A stretch of DNA of 64,000 nt, from NCBI GenBank assembly GCA_016714895.1, contig JADKBV010000004.1, positions 868,001 to 932,000 of the forward strand, written 5' to 3'. The stretch comes from Saprospiraceae bacterium. Lineage in GTDB: Bacteria > Bacteroidota > Bacteroidia > Chitinophagales > Saprospiraceae. Under the pieces are notes generated by a model. The model made no database searches and was not told the origin of the DNA. It saw nothing but the letters and a program-made list of their open reading frames with translations. The first letter of the stretch is position 1. Each line of letters opens with the position of its first letter. Below, in pieces: positions 36,978 through 45,988 of this stretch. Both the position numbers and the translations under genes were made by a program.

Positions 36978-37514
36978 TTAAAATGAATTTTTCCACATCA
37001 TACTCTCGACCGGTTTGTCTGTCCGTTGGTTGTATTTTGCATTTGGTTTTTTGTGGTAGTAGTGGTTGATTTCGCCACTTATTTTAAAATAGATCAATTG
37101 TCCTACCGGCATGCCGGCATACACCCTCACCGGTTGAACACAACTGATTTCGAGGGTCCAGGTATTGCAAAAACCAACATCACCCTTTCCGGCAGTCGCA
37201 TGAATATCAATACCTAAACGTCCAATACTTGACTTGCCTTCGAGAAAAGGTACGGTATCGTGGGTTTCTGTATATTCCAAAGTAACACCGAGATAAAGTG
37301 TTCCGGGTTGTAGTACAAAACCATCCTCGCCGATTTCAAAATGTCTTATGGTATTATGTTTTTTTGCATCCAGTTCATGGTTTTCATAAACCGCAAGCCA
37401 TTTTCCGAGATGAACATCATAAGAATTGGTGCCCAGACTTTTTGGGTCAAATGGTTCAATAAGGATGTTACCTTCCTCAATGCTTTTAAGAATTTCTTTA
37501 TCTGTAAGGATCAT
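36978..37514 (-). CDS. dcd: dCTP deaminase
   Basis: This 178-aa trimeric cytosolic enzyme makes dUTP from dCTP for thymidylate synthesis. Family blocks are LGTNSYDVHLG, LQPGTLYLGVTLEYTE, VPFLEGKSSIGRLGI (the family has G(R/K)SS), IHATAGKGDVGFCNTWTLEI with the catalytic Glu, and PVGQLIYFKI. The length is slightly below the E. coli form. Whether it is mono- or bifunctional (dCTP deaminase/dUTPase) cannot be settled by eye. Confidence 0.93.
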   Translation of the reverse strand: MILTDKEILKSIEEGNILIEPFDPKSLGTNSYDVHLGKWLAVYENHELDAKKHNTIRHFEIGEDGFVLQPGTLYLGVTLEYTETHDTVPFLEGKSSIGRLGIDIHATAGKGDVGFCNTWTLEISCVQPVRVYAGMPVGQLIYFKISGEINHYYHKKPNAKYNQRTDKPVESMMWKNSF

Positions 37515-37580
37515 ATATCTTTGGGATACGTAAATGAATAATCTGTCAAAAGTATAAGGATTTTATGCCTTTGCCAAATA

Positions 37581-38471
37581 TTATTCAGATATTTTCCAAA
37601 GAATGATACTTCTATCGTCGCTGCAGGTCGCTATCAGGTCAGAATCTTTTAAAAACAGGGCAGAATTTACAGAGTTTATGTGACCGTCTTTGGCAAAATC
37701 AACAGATTTCAGGAGTGACAAACTTTCTTTTTCCCAAATTCTGAAAGTTTTGTCTCTGCTGGTTGTCAGGATGTATTTTTGATATAAAACCAGTATTTTA
37801 TTAATGGTAAACCAATGTCCGGGAAGTGATTTGATTTCAGTTATCGGGTTTATGGACCATTGTTTCAACATGGCATCACGTCCGCCGCTGTACAAATTGG
37901 CATCTTCATCCAAACAAAGGGTAAAAACGGAGTTTTGATGAGCATCGACCATCGTTTCTGCACATTCCAATGTCTGAAGGTCAAAGTTTTTGATGGAATT
38001 GTCACTTCCGCCAACAAAAAGCGAGTTTTGATACAAAAACAAACACCTCAGACCTCTTAAAGATACCTGAATGGATAATTGCGGAAGCATAGTAAGCAAA
38101 TCAATGCGGCAGATGTATCCGTCCGCACTGCAGGTAAATGCGATATTTCCTGAAATGGCAATATCAAAAATACTGCCTTTATGAATGACAAGACGTTTTA
38201 GGATTGTTTTATTTTCCAGGTCAATAAAATACAGATGCCCGTCCATATCGCCGGCGAGTAACAAACCATGTATTTGGCTGTAAGCCAGACAAAAAATTTT
38301 CCCTTCAGTTTTGGCAAGAAGCTCACCATCGGGTTCAGAACCATCTTTTTTCCAGGCTACAATCCATCCGTCTCCTCCTGCAGAAACAAAATAGTTTTTG
38401 TCCGGAATATCGGCCATGGAGTATATTGCTGAACGGTGTCCTGTATATTGAATGATTTTGAAAATTTCCAA
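37581..38471 (-). CDS. WD40-repeat protein
   Basis: This 296-aa protein has no signal peptide and is made almost entirely of about seven WD40 blades. Typical blade ends are FVSAGGDGWIVAWKKDG, LLAGDMDGHLYFIDLE, LFVGGSDNSIKNFDLQ, LYSGGRDAMLKQWSIN, TTSRDKTFRIWEKES and TCSDDRSIILWKIS. It probably forms one closed propeller used as a protein-binding platform in the cytoplasm. No catalytic domain is attached. It is divergent from the PPTase gene (63 bp apart). Partners are unknown. Confidence 0.9.
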   Translation of the reverse strand: MEIFKIIQYTGHRSAIYSMADIPDKNYFVSAGGDGWIVAWKKDGSEPDGELLAKTEGKIFCLAYSQIHGLLLAGDMDGHLYFIDLENKTILKRLVIHKGSIFDIAISGNIAFTCSADGYICRIDLLTMLPQLSIQVSLRGLRCLFLYQNSLFVGGSDNSIKNFDLQTLECAETMVDAHQNSVFTLCLDEDANLYSGGRDAMLKQWSINPITEIKSLPGHWFTINKILVLYQKYILTTSRDKTFRIWEKESLSLLKSVDFAKDGHINSVNSALFLKDSDLIATCSDDRSIILWKISE

Positions 38472-38534
38472 GGGAATGTTTTTGAATGCAACATATAAAC
38501 TATTTTTTGGTTTACTTTGCTATAAATTTTTCAT

Positions 38535-39143
38535 ATGCCGCTTCTGGATTACTACAAATTGGATATTATACCGGACGCATGGCTGGGTATATGGCAAAAC
38601 ATGGAGCCGGTAACTTTTTTTGAAGAAAAACTTAACCTTTATCCTGCCGAAGTTGAAGAGGTAAAAGGCTTGAAAGACAGAAAAAGGCAGGAGTGGTTTT
38701 GTTCCAGATATATTTTACATCTTTTGTCAGAAAGAGAAGTTCGGGGGGCATGTTTGAAGGATGAATACGGCAAACCCTATCTGGAAAATTCGGATTATCA
38801 CATTTCTATGAGCCATTCGCATGAGCTGACTGCTGTCATTGCGTCAAAAGCTGTAGTAGGAGTTGATATACAATATAAAGTTGAAAAAATCACCAGAATC
38901 GTCGGCAGGGTTTTGTCGGATTCAGAATTGGAAGATCTTCAAAAAATATATTCTCTCGATGCCATCCATGTATATTGGGGCGCCAAAGAAGCTATGTATA
39001 AAATATATGGAAGAAAAGAAGTTGATTTCCGAAAAGAATTGATGGTTGACACGTTTGAAATCCGAAACGGTAGGGTGCGCACTACCGGAAGAATTATAAA
39101 AACGGAATTGAGATTGAATGTAAGATTTGTGCCGAGGTATTAA
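38535..39143 (+). CDS. 4'-phosphopantetheinyl transferase
   Basis: This 202-aa enzyme of the Sfp/HetI type transfers phosphopantetheine from CoA to carrier proteins. Motifs are YGKPYLENSDYHISMSHS (P1/P1a region), VVGVDIQYK (GVD metal-binding block) and YWGAKEAMYKIYG (WxxKEA block). The length fits Bacteroidota fatty-acid or secondary-metabolite PPTases. No polyketide or peptide synthetase genes are nearby, so it may serve the primary acyl carrier protein. The downstream region to 39277 is convergent with aroA. Confidence 0.88.
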   Translation: MPLLDYYKLDIIPDAWLGIWQNMEPVTFFEEKLNLYPAEVEEVKGLKDRKRQEWFCSRYILHLLSEREVRGACLKDEYGKPYLENSDYHISMSHSHELTAVIASKAVVGVDIQYKVEKITRIVGRVLSDSELEDLQKIYSLDAIHVYWGAKEAMYKIYGRKEVDFRKELMVDTFEIRNGRVRTTGRIIKTELRLNVRFVPRY

Positions 39144-39277
39144 CAGATTATTTATTGGTTTATGCCTGGGATGGTCATTCACATTAGGTACAAGAAGCAG
39201 ACTGATCAATGGATTTAGTAAGTTAAAAAGTTTTTTGACCCAAAATATCCAATTTTTTTGTTAACCGTTTTCTGTAA

Positions 39278-40549
39278 TTAATGCGATGATTCTTCGACGA
39301 CAAAACCTATAAGTTGCAGGTCTTTCCAAAAGGAGGGATACGATTTGTTTACAACGAAAGGATCATTGATATGTATCACTCCTTTCGTAGCCAACATAGC
39401 TATTGACATGGCCATTCTGTGGTCGTGATATGTGTCAAATACCACATTTTCATCCGGATGCTGATAGTCACCGTCCAGAAAATAAACGGTTTCTCCGGTT
39501 TTTTTGGAAAATTTTGAAGGCATGGCGGATAAAAACACGTTACATTTTGTCAATGTCTCCTGTACTGCTTTGATTCGGTCAGTTTCTTTATAAGGTAAGG
39601 TCTGCAATCCTGTAAAAACCCCTTGTTTTCCGCAACCGGCTGCCGTTATACACAGCGTTTGAAATAAGTCAGGTGTGGATTTAAAATCAAAATCAAATGA
39701 TCTTTTTTCTTTTATTTCCGGATTTTTTTCAATGATCAAAGTGTTATTTTCAAAAAAAACATCGAGACCAAAAACAGCAGCTACATCCACGATAGAAGAA
39801 TCTCCCTGCCAACTATTTGCCGACAGGCCATGTAAAATTAATTTGGCTTTTCGTGATAAAGCGGCTATTCCGAAATAATAAGAAACTGAAGACCAATCTC
39901 CTTCAATAAAAATATCTTTTCCCTGATAATGTTGGTGCGCAACCATCAATACATTGTCCTTTTGTGAAACTGTTACACCAAAGTACGACATCACAGAGAT
40001 GGTCATTTGGATATATGGTGCAGATACCTGATTTTCAGGTAAATGAATGGTCAATCCTTCGGGCAGATCGGGTGCTGTCATCAACAAAGCCGACACAAAC
40101 TGCGAGGTGATATTTTCGTTAAGAAAAACTTCTGAAGATTTTTGTTTTTCAAAAGATCCGAAAATAAAAGGAAATCTGTCGTCTCCGTTTACACTTTGTA
40201 TATCACATCCGATTTCTTTTAAAACATTTATCAAAGGCAAAACGGGGCGGTTTTTCAAACCTTCATCAGCATCAATAATTTGTGTACCTTTTCGGGTAGC
40301 ATAATATGCCGACAAAAACCTTCCTGCTGTTCCGGCGAGTTTTACGTGATGTAAGGGTCTGTCCTGATGTTGTAACGATTCGTTCATAACCAGGGTGTCG
40401 TCGCATTCAGGCAGGTTTGAAACAGAAAACGGTTGTTTACACAACGCCTGAATGATCAAAACCCGATTGGCAATACTTTTAGAACCTTCTAAAGAGATGA
40501 TTCCTTCCACCTCACCAGTCGGATGAAAAACTTTTATGGTCTTGTTCAC
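39278..40549 (-). CDS. aroA: 3-phosphoshikimate 1-carboxyvinyltransferase (EPSP synthase)
   Basis: This 423-aa shikimate-pathway enzyme adds enolpyruvate to shikimate 3-phosphate. It reads LEGSKSIANRVLIIQALC at the N-terminus (the family has GSKS...RAL) and LAGTAGRFLSAYYA for the LGNAGTxxR block. ESYKETDRIKA-like TLPYKETDRIKAVQE and TYHDHRMAMSIAMLA near the C-terminus follow. The NAGT block is divergent (GTAGRFL), as in many Bacteroidota enzymes. Its start overlaps the osmC stop by 4 bp, giving an operon phoH-osmC-aroA. aroB lies nearby on the other strand. Confidence 0.93.
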   Translation of the reverse strand: MNKTIKVFHPTGEVEGIISLEGSKSIANRVLIIQALCKQPFSVSNLPECDDTLVMNESLQHQDRPLHHVKLAGTAGRFLSAYYATRKGTQIIDADEGLKNRPVLPLINVLKEIGCDIQSVNGDDRFPFIFGSFEKQKSSEVFLNENITSQFVSALLMTAPDLPEGLTIHLPENQVSAPYIQMTISVMSYFGVTVSQKDNVLMVAHQHYQGKDIFIEGDWSSVSYYFGIAALSRKAKLILHGLSANSWQGDSSIVDVAAVFGLDVFFENNTLIIEKNPEIKEKRSFDFDFKSTPDLFQTLCITAAGCGKQGVFTGLQTLPYKETDRIKAVQETLTKCNVFLSAMPSKFSKKTGETVYFLDGDYQHPDENVVFDTYHDHRMAMSIAMLATKGVIHINDPFVVNKSYPSFWKDLQLIGFVVEESSH

Positions 40550-40962
40550 GCCTGTTCAAACCATAAAAATTCGACATTCTGCCTGATATCGGGATGCAGG
40601 CTTTTGGCGACAGGACAGGTCAGTGCTGCATGTTCCAAAATCTTTTTTTCTTTTGAAGAATAATCAATATCCGGCATGGTGAAAGTCACATCTATGCCTC
40701 CGATTCTTCTCGGGTCTGAAACCATATGTTTTGTTATGCTGATTTGCGTCCCGTTGATATCGATACCGTGCGTATCAGCAGCCAGGCCCATGATGGTGAC
40801 CATACAACAACCTAAGGATGTAGCTGTCAGATCAGTGGGTGAAAAAGCTTCTCCTTTGCCGTTGTTGTCAACCGGAGCATCTGTTATGATTTCCTGTCCT
40901 GACCTTAAATGAGTGGCCAGTGTCCTCAGGTCTCCCTGATAAATGATTTTAGCTGTTGTCAT
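40546..40962 (-). CDS. OsmC-family protein
   Basis: This ~138-aa cytoplasmic protein of the OsmC/Ohr superfamily contains redox Cys residues in SLGCCMVTIMGLAADTHG and in ALTCPVAKSLHP. The pattern SPTDLTATSLGCC is the YhfA/OsmC-like type. Family members reduce organic hydroperoxides or bind lipids. The frame is open 47 codons further upstream, but that Lys/Arg-rich stretch lies inside phoH in another frame, so I start at the ATG at 40962 (MTTAKIIYQG). It overlaps the phoH end by 14 bp and the aroA start by 4 bp. Confidence 0.88.
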   Translation of the reverse strand: MTTAKIIYQGDLRTLATHLRSGQEIITDAPVDNNGKGEAFSPTDLTATSLGCCMVTIMGLAADTHGIDINGTQISITKHMVSDPRRIGGIDVTFTMPDIDYSSKEKKILEHAALTCPVAKSLHPDIRQNVEFLWFEQA

Positions 40963-41992
40963 GATTATTTTCTTTAAAATCGGATTTTTGTTCTCTTTCT
41001 TTTTCTCTTTGCTCTTTCTTTTTGATGCGTTCTGCCTCTTCGCCTTCTTCAGCGTGGTCGTAAGATCGGATGATTTCTTTGACCAATCTGTGCCTGACGA
41101 CATCTTCAGAGCTTAGCATGAGTTGTCCGATACCCGGAATGGGTGCCAGGATTTCCAGGGCCTTACGAAGTCCGGATTTTTGATGACCCGGCAGGTCAAT
41201 TTGTGATAAGTCTCCTGTCACTACTGCTTTTGCACTGGGTCCTATACGGGTCAGAAACATTTTTATCTGCATGGAAGTACAGTTTTGTGCCTCATCCAAA
41301 ATGATAAAAGCATGGTCCAGGGTACGACCTCTCATAAATGCAAGGGGAGCCACTTCAATGACTCTGCTTTGGATAAAAAATGCCAGTTTATCGGCAGGAA
41401 TCATGTCGTCGAGGGCGTCATATAAAGGTCTGAGGTATGGATCCACTTTTTCTTTCATATCACCGGGCAAAAATCCCAGACTTTCTCCGGCTTCGACAGC
41501 AGGTCTGGTGAGAATGATTTTTTTGACCAGTTTTGATTTTAATGCACGGACTGCCAATGCTACTGCGACATATGTTTTACCTGTGCCGGCCGGACCTACT
41601 GCAAAAACGATGTCATTTTGTTCGCAACATTCGACCAATGCCTTTTGATTGCGGGTTTTTGCTTTAATCGGATTTCCGTTTTTGCCGTACACGATCACAC
41701 CACCGGGAGCGTGCTGACTGATTTTATTGTCCGGAGCATGGTCGCTGGACAATAAATCCTCCACGGCCTGTGTGGTGAGTTCATGTTTTTCACGAATCAT
41801 TTGAACCATCGCTTCCACTTTGGTTTTGACGTTCATGGTTTGTTTTTTATCTCCTTTCAGTTTGATTTGATTCCCCCGGGAAGTAATCTGAACATCGGGA
41901 TAAGCTTTTTTCAGTAAAGCTATTTTGGCATTGTTTTCTCCGTACAATTCTATAGGATCAATGCCTTCTATGGTTAGGATAATGTCGCTCAA
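40949..41992 (-). CDS. PhoH-family ATPase
   Basis: This 347-aa cytoplasmic P-loop protein of the PhoH/YbeZ family, linked to RNA metabolism and ribosome-associated processes in other bacteria, has Walker A in VGPAGTGKTYVAVALA and Walker B in HAFIILDEAQNCTS. GDLSQIDLPGHQKSGLRKA and VVRHRLVKEII follow. The N-terminus carries a small KH-like region (about 1-80). The C-terminal tail is a highly charged Glu/Lys stretch with likely coiled-coil character. The usual partner YbeY is not adjacent here. Confidence 0.93.
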   Translation of the reverse strand: MSDIILTIEGIDPIELYGENNAKIALLKKAYPDVQITSRGNQIKLKGDKKQTMNVKTKVEAMVQMIREKHELTTQAVEDLLSSDHAPDNKISQHAPGGVIVYGKNGNPIKAKTRNQKALVECCEQNDIVFAVGPAGTGKTYVAVALAVRALKSKLVKKIILTRPAVEAGESLGFLPGDMKEKVDPYLRPLYDALDDMIPADKLAFFIQSRVIEVAPLAFMRGRTLDHAFIILDEAQNCTSMQIKMFLTRIGPSAKAVVTGDLSQIDLPGHQKSGLRKALEILAPIPGIGQLMLSSEDVVRHRLVKEIIRSYDHAEEGEEAERIKKKEQREKEREQKSDFKENNHDNS

Positions 41993-42140
41993 ACTATGTG
42001 AAAAATTTGTTTAACGATTAAAAAATGTTTTAATATGTGATATTTATATAATATTTAGTTTCTTTGCACACAAATATTAAATAATTTTTCAAAATCAGAT
42101 AGGATTCCTGAAAATTTATTTGAAAAATAACACGTTTTTC

Positions 42141-42911
42141 ATGCAAATAGTTTCATTAACCACGGACTTTGGCGTAAAAGACTATTACGTAGCTAAGTTA
42201 AAAGGTCAGCTTCTTCAGCAAAAGAGGGATTTACAGATTATAGATGTAAGTCACCATATAGCGCCTTATGATATTATTGAGGCGGCATTTTTTATCAAAA
42301 ATATTTACCGGCAGTTTCCAAAAGGGAGTATCCATATCGTTGCGGTCAACAACGTCTACCGAAAAAAAAGTGAATATCTGGTTTTTGAGCGGGAAGAGCA
42401 GTTTTTTATCGGGCCCAACAATGGAGTTTTTTCTTTGCTTTTTGAAGAATTGTCAGCCAAAGATGTATTTCTCATCAATGACTTACCGCCACAAACGCTT
42501 TTTTATGAAGAGCTGTATGCGAGAGCGACGGGTTATGTAAGTGCCGGACTACCACTTGACGAAATCGGAAATCATCCGGAAGAATTTGTACAAAGACTCG
42601 AATTGAAGCCGGTGATAACCCAAAGTCAGATACGGGCGACCATTATATATGTCGATCATTATGACAATGTCATTGTCAATCTTAAAAAAGAGGAATTTGA
42701 TAAAATCCGCAACAACAGATCTTTTGAAATTTATTATAAACAACACGATCCTATAAACTATCTCAGCAGACATTACGGTGATGTGGCTATTGGAGATCCG
42801 CTGGCATTTTTTAACAGTTCAGGATATCTGGAAATTGCTATTAATATGGGTAAAGCTTGTTCGTCGTTCAATCTTCACCGAAACGAAAACATTCAGATCA
42901 ATTTTTATTAG
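42141..42911 (+). CDS. SAM hydroxide adenosyltransferase family (DUF62) protein
   Basis: This ~256-aa cytoplasmic enzyme belongs to the family of fluorinase/chlorinase relatives that in most bacteria hydrolyse SAM to adenosine and methionine. Motifs are LTTDFGVKDYYVAKLKGQL, IIDVSHHIAPYDIIEAAFF, FIGPNNGVFSLLFEE and YVDHYDNVIVNL. The halogenase-specific insertion is not obvious, so hydrolase activity is more likely than halogenation. I use the ATG at 42141 (MQIVSLTTDFG); the upstream TTG adds seven unconserved residues. An ABM-like gene starts 11 bp downstream. Confidence 0.88.
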   Translation: MQIVSLTTDFGVKDYYVAKLKGQLLQQKRDLQIIDVSHHIAPYDIIEAAFFIKNIYRQFPKGSIHIVAVNNVYRKKSEYLVFEREEQFFIGPNNGVFSLLFEELSAKDVFLINDLPPQTLFYEELYARATGYVSAGLPLDEIGNHPEEFVQRLELKPVITQSQIRATIIYVDHYDNVIVNLKKEEFDKIRNNRSFEIYYKQHDPINYLSRHYGDVAIGDPLAFFNSSGYLEIAINMGKACSSFNLHRNENIQINFY

Positions 42912-42922
42912 AGCTAAAAAAA

Positions 42923-43219
42923 ATGATTAAAAGAATTGTGCGACTTTGTTTTAAAAAAGAAAATACAGAAATATTTGAAGAAATATTTCACACAAGTAAA
43001 CATAAAATCAGAACATTTCCCGGTTGTGAACATTTAGAGTTGTGCAAAGACGTCAAGGATGAACGCGTATATTACACCGTGAGTATTTGGGATCATGAAG
43101 ACAGTCTGGAAGCATACAGGAAATCACCTTTATTTGAGACCACCTGGGCAAAAACAAAAATATTATTTGACGAAAAGCCTATGGCTTTTTCTTTAAAAAC
43201 TTTAGAAACCTTAATCTGA
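42923..43219 (+). CDS. Antibiotic-biosynthesis-monooxygenase-fold (ABM/dimeric alpha-beta barrel) protein
   Basis: This 98-aa protein begins MIKRIVRLCFKKENTEIFEEIF, then RTFPGCEHLELCKDVKDERVYY and VSIWDHEDSLEAYRKSPLF. It has the ferredoxin-like dimer fold of ABM or heme-degrading-like proteins. It lacks a recognisable heme or substrate motif, so no reaction is assigned. The ATG at 42923 was chosen because the longer frame starts inside the upstream gene. It is followed 1 bp later by aroB, so the three genes form one operon. Confidence 0.85.
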   Translation: MIKRIVRLCFKKENTEIFEEIFHTSKHKIRTFPGCEHLELCKDVKDERVYYTVSIWDHEDSLEAYRKSPLFETTWAKTKILFDEKPMAFSLKTLETLI

Positions 43220-43220
43220 A

Positions 43221-44303
43221 ATGATATTAACGCAACCCGCAGCAAAAGTAGCCAAAAACCAAACCGTGCAACAAAAGATAATTTTTGAGGATTGGGAATC
43301 CGTTCGTGACATAGTCAATGACCCTAAATACAGTCAGGTAGTCGTTTTTGTGGACAGCAATACGGAAAAATTATGTTTGTTTACCTTTTTTGAGCATATA
43401 GACAGGCAAGTCAGGGTAATCAGCATTCCTGCGGGGGAAGAACATAAAACCCTGGACACCTGTGCATATGTGTATGAACAGATGATCCGGAAAAATATAG
43501 ACAGAGAAAGTCTGGGAGTATTGATAGGTGGTGGAATGGTAGGTGATCTGACAGGATATTGTTGTGCCACGTATATGCGCGGTATTCCATTTGTATCGAT
43601 CCCTACGACGTTGTTGAGTCAGGTTGATGCCTGTGTCGGCGGTAAATTGGGTGTGGATGTCAAAGGTTTAAAAAATGTGGTCGGTGTCTTTCAGGAACCC
43701 GAAAAAGTGTTTGTTTTTCAATCTTTTTTGAAGACATTGCCACAAGTACATGTAAGAAACGGATTTGCAGAAGTGATCAAACATTGGTTGATAGCAGATC
43801 AAAAATCATTTTATGAAGCGGGTAAAGAAGTTTTTTCTTATGATAAAAATCCTGAAAAATGGGTAGCTTCTTCTATCAGAACCAAGCTCGACATTACGAC
43901 AAAAGATCCCAAAGAAACAGGTTTACGTAAAATATTAAATTTTGGTCACACGATAGGACATGCCATTGAAACTTCAGGATTGATTAAAGGAATACCGATT
44001 TTGCATGGTGAAGCTATTGCGGTTGGAATGATATGCGAGAGTTATATTTCATACAGGATGAATCTATTGACAGAAGGTGAAAATTTTGCCATAAGGCAAT
44101 ATATAATCTCCATTTTCGGGCACAACCCCAGATGGGTTTCAGAACCTGAACAACTTGTCGAACTGATGTATAAAGACAAAAAAAACCGGAACGGCAAGAT
44201 CAGATTTTCATTGCTCGAAGGTGTAGGGAATGCAGTATACAACTGGGAAGTGCCTCAGGAAATCATTTATGAAAGTTTGTATTTTTATAAACAAAAGTGG
44301 TAG
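43221..44303 (+). CDS. aroB: 3-dehydroquinate synthase
   Basis: This 360-aa NAD- and metal-dependent cytosolic enzyme carries out the second step of the shikimate pathway. It contains the NAD-binding IGGGMVGDLTGYCCATYMRG, PTTLLSQVDACVGGKLGVD, the metal/substrate block NFGHTIGHAIE and LHGEAIAVGMICE. The length is typical. It is the last gene of the SAM hydrolase/ABM/aroB operon. aroA lies 2.7 kb away on the opposite strand, so the aromatic pathway is split across two divergent operons here. Confidence 0.96.
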   Translation: MILTQPAAKVAKNQTVQQKIIFEDWESVRDIVNDPKYSQVVVFVDSNTEKLCLFTFFEHIDRQVRVISIPAGEEHKTLDTCAYVYEQMIRKNIDRESLGVLIGGGMVGDLTGYCCATYMRGIPFVSIPTTLLSQVDACVGGKLGVDVKGLKNVVGVFQEPEKVFVFQSFLKTLPQVHVRNGFAEVIKHWLIADQKSFYEAGKEVFSYDKNPEKWVASSIRTKLDITTKDPKETGLRKILNFGHTIGHAIETSGLIKGIPILHGEAIAVGMICESYISYRMNLLTEGENFAIRQYIISIFGHNPRWVSEPEQLVELMYKDKKNRNGKIRFSLLEGVGNAVYNWEVPQEIIYESLYFYKQKW

Positions 44304-44393
44304 GAGGTTTAAGTTAGGAAGGATAAGTTCGGAGGTTTTAGTTCAGAGCCGGGAGGGAAGAGGATCATGCTCCGGGCAGAATTTTGATCTTTT

Positions 44394-44425
44394 TTGTAGC
44401 GAAATTTAAAATTTAATTATCTTTG
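44394..44425 (+). promoter_or_regulatory. Promoter for the GIN-domain gene
   Basis: TTG at 44394-44396, a 21-bp spacer and TATCTTTG at 44418-44425. The spacing equals that of the promoter at 18921. The predicted leader is ~100 nt long before the ATG at 44536. Confidence 0.65.
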
Positions 44426-44535
44426 TAGAGACAACCGTTTTCCCGAAACGTTTATTTACTTGTAATTCCGGTTTTAACGTCAACACGTGTGAAAATCCGG
44501 GAGTAGATTACTTTTAAGAATTTAATATCAAATAT

Positions 44536-45252
44536 ATGTTTTGTGCTGTAGTATATCGGTTTGAAATCATTCGGTTTGTTTTTCTGGTATGGATATGTTT
44601 TCCGGCTTTTCAGGCGGAAGCACAAGTGAAGGAGTTGAATCCGTTTCAGCGGATAAAAGCTGCGGGAGATGTCAGTGTTGAGATTATACAATCTGAAGAA
44701 CACAAGGCAGAATATACCATCCTTAAAGGTTTTGAGAGGGATTTAGTGTTTGAAATGAAAGATGATTTGCTGACAATCCGGGTAAAAGCGCCGGAAAAGT
44801 CAAAATACAACCGATTGGTCACCAAAGCCAAAGTGAAACTATATTGTAAAGAACTCAGGGAAATAAACATCGGAAATTTGTCTGCTATAAGTAACCGCGA
44901 TACTTTTTCGGCCAATTTTTTGAAAATCAGCGGCTCCAAAAGCGGTAAAGGCAGTTTTACGCTGCGATGTTTTGATTTGAGTGTGGAAGCATCCCAGACT
45001 TGTTTTGTCAGTTTAGCCGGGAAAACACAAACCCTTAGGGTCCGGGCGTTGACTCAAGCGACTGTATCAGCAGAATCCTTATGGGCCAAAGAAGTGAATG
45101 TGGAAACTTCAGGAAGTTCAAAAGTTAATGTATATGCTGAGAGTGCCCTTTCCGGGAAAGTATCAGAAGGAGCCGTTTTGACGTACAAAGGCAATCCTAC
45201 GTATAAAAATATTGACAGTCAACAGGGCGGAAAAGTCGTCGAACCGAAGTAA
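44536..45252 (+). CDS. Head GIN domain (DUF2807) exported protein
   Basis: This 238-aa exported protein has a signal peptide (ends FQAEA-QVK) and a beta-helical head GIN domain typical of Bacteroidota 'putative auto-transporter adhesin' proteins. It reads FQRIKAAGDVSVEIIQSEEH, LREINIGNLSAISN, LKISGSKSGKGSF, VNVETSGSSKVNVYAES and a final VLTYKGNPTYKN. The domain forms a stacked beta structure at the cell envelope. Its role is not established. It is monocistronic, with its own promoter. Confidence 0.9.
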   Translation: MFCAVVYRFEIIRFVFLVWICFPAFQAEAQVKELNPFQRIKAAGDVSVEIIQSEEHKAEYTILKGFERDLVFEMKDDLLTIRVKAPEKSKYNRLVTKAKVKLYCKELREINIGNLSAISNRDTFSANFLKISGSKSGKGSFTLRCFDLSVEASQTCFVSLAGKTQTLRVRALTQATVSAESLWAKEVNVETSGSSKVNVYAESALSGKVSEGAVLTYKGNPTYKNIDSQQGGKVVEPK

Positions 45253-45639
45253 AAAGGGAATGGAATTATTTGAAGGATTTTTGACTACGCATTATAATAA
45301 GATGTAATCATCAATTATGAAATCGAAATAAAAAATAATCATCAGACAGATAAATAATCGTTGGTTGTCAAAAGTTTATTTTATGCTGTTTGAAAGACAA
45401 CAGAAAAAAAAACGATGAAATAATATTGATGAAAGGACTTTTTTATTTGTCTGCGTACTATTCATTTCGGGTTTCCGAAAAAAATGTCGTAACGAAGACA
45501 TTTTACTAAAAAGTGAAAAAAATTAATATTAAAAAGAAAACAGAATTTTATTTTGTACTTTGCAAAGATATCTGATCATAATGTTATAATATTTTGTATG
45601 AATAAACAACAGAAGGAATATTCTTCTGAATACATCTTT

Positions 45640-45890
45640 GGCCCCGGGGGGGGGGGCCCCCCCCAAACGGCCGCGGCGGGGGGGGCGGCCCCCGGGGGGC
45701 GGCCCCCGGGGGGGCCCCCCGCCCCCCCGCCCGGCGGGGGGGGCCCCCCCGCCCGGCGGGGGGGGGCCGCCGCCCCCCCGGGGGGGCGGGGGGGCGGGCG
45801 GGCCCCCCCCCCCGGGGGGGGGGCCGGGGGGGGCCCCCCCCGGGGGGGGGGGGGGGGGGGCGGGCCCCCCCCCCCCCCCGCCCCCCCCCC
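45640..45890. repeat. Block of alternating G and C homopolymers, probable sequence artefact
   Basis: Of 251 bases, all but one AAA triplet (45665-45667) are G or C, in runs up to about 20 long. Both edges are abrupt against AT-rich DNA (CTTT before, TTTTTT after). Such DNA is unlike anything else in the window. The likeliest origin is low-quality poly-G/poly-C reads or a basecalling failure. A natural GC-rich structured element cannot be excluded from sequence alone. Confidence 0.7.
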
Positions 45891-45961
45891 TTTTTTGCCA
45901 GGCTTTTATCATATCTAAAAAAGCGAATATCAATGTTTTTTCCATATGTTAATGATGTATT

Positions 45962-45988
45962 TTGTTTAAAATCAATACACTATCTTTG
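45962..45988 (+). promoter_or_regulatory. Promoter-like element for the beta-helix surface gene
   Basis: TTG at 45962-45964, a 16-bp spacer and TATCTTTG at 45981-45988. The -7 box is perfect but the spacing is slightly short. The predicted leader of the next gene is ~175 nt. Confidence 0.4.

Noticed and set aside
40962..41103. Longer start for the OsmC-family gene
   Set aside because: The extra 47 residues are Lys/Arg-rich and overlap the charged tail of phoH in another frame; family members start at MTTAKI-like sequence.
44340..44400. A terminator hairpin after aroB (GCCGGGAG ... CTCCGGGC)
   Set aside because: The arms do not pair well: only four consecutive pairs (GGAG/CTCC) form before a mismatch, and the loop is long.
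45529..45952. Long Gly/Pro/Arg-rich reading frames on both strands
   Set aside because: They exist only because the G/C block contains no stop codons. They have no start context, no domain and identical two-letter composition in all frames.
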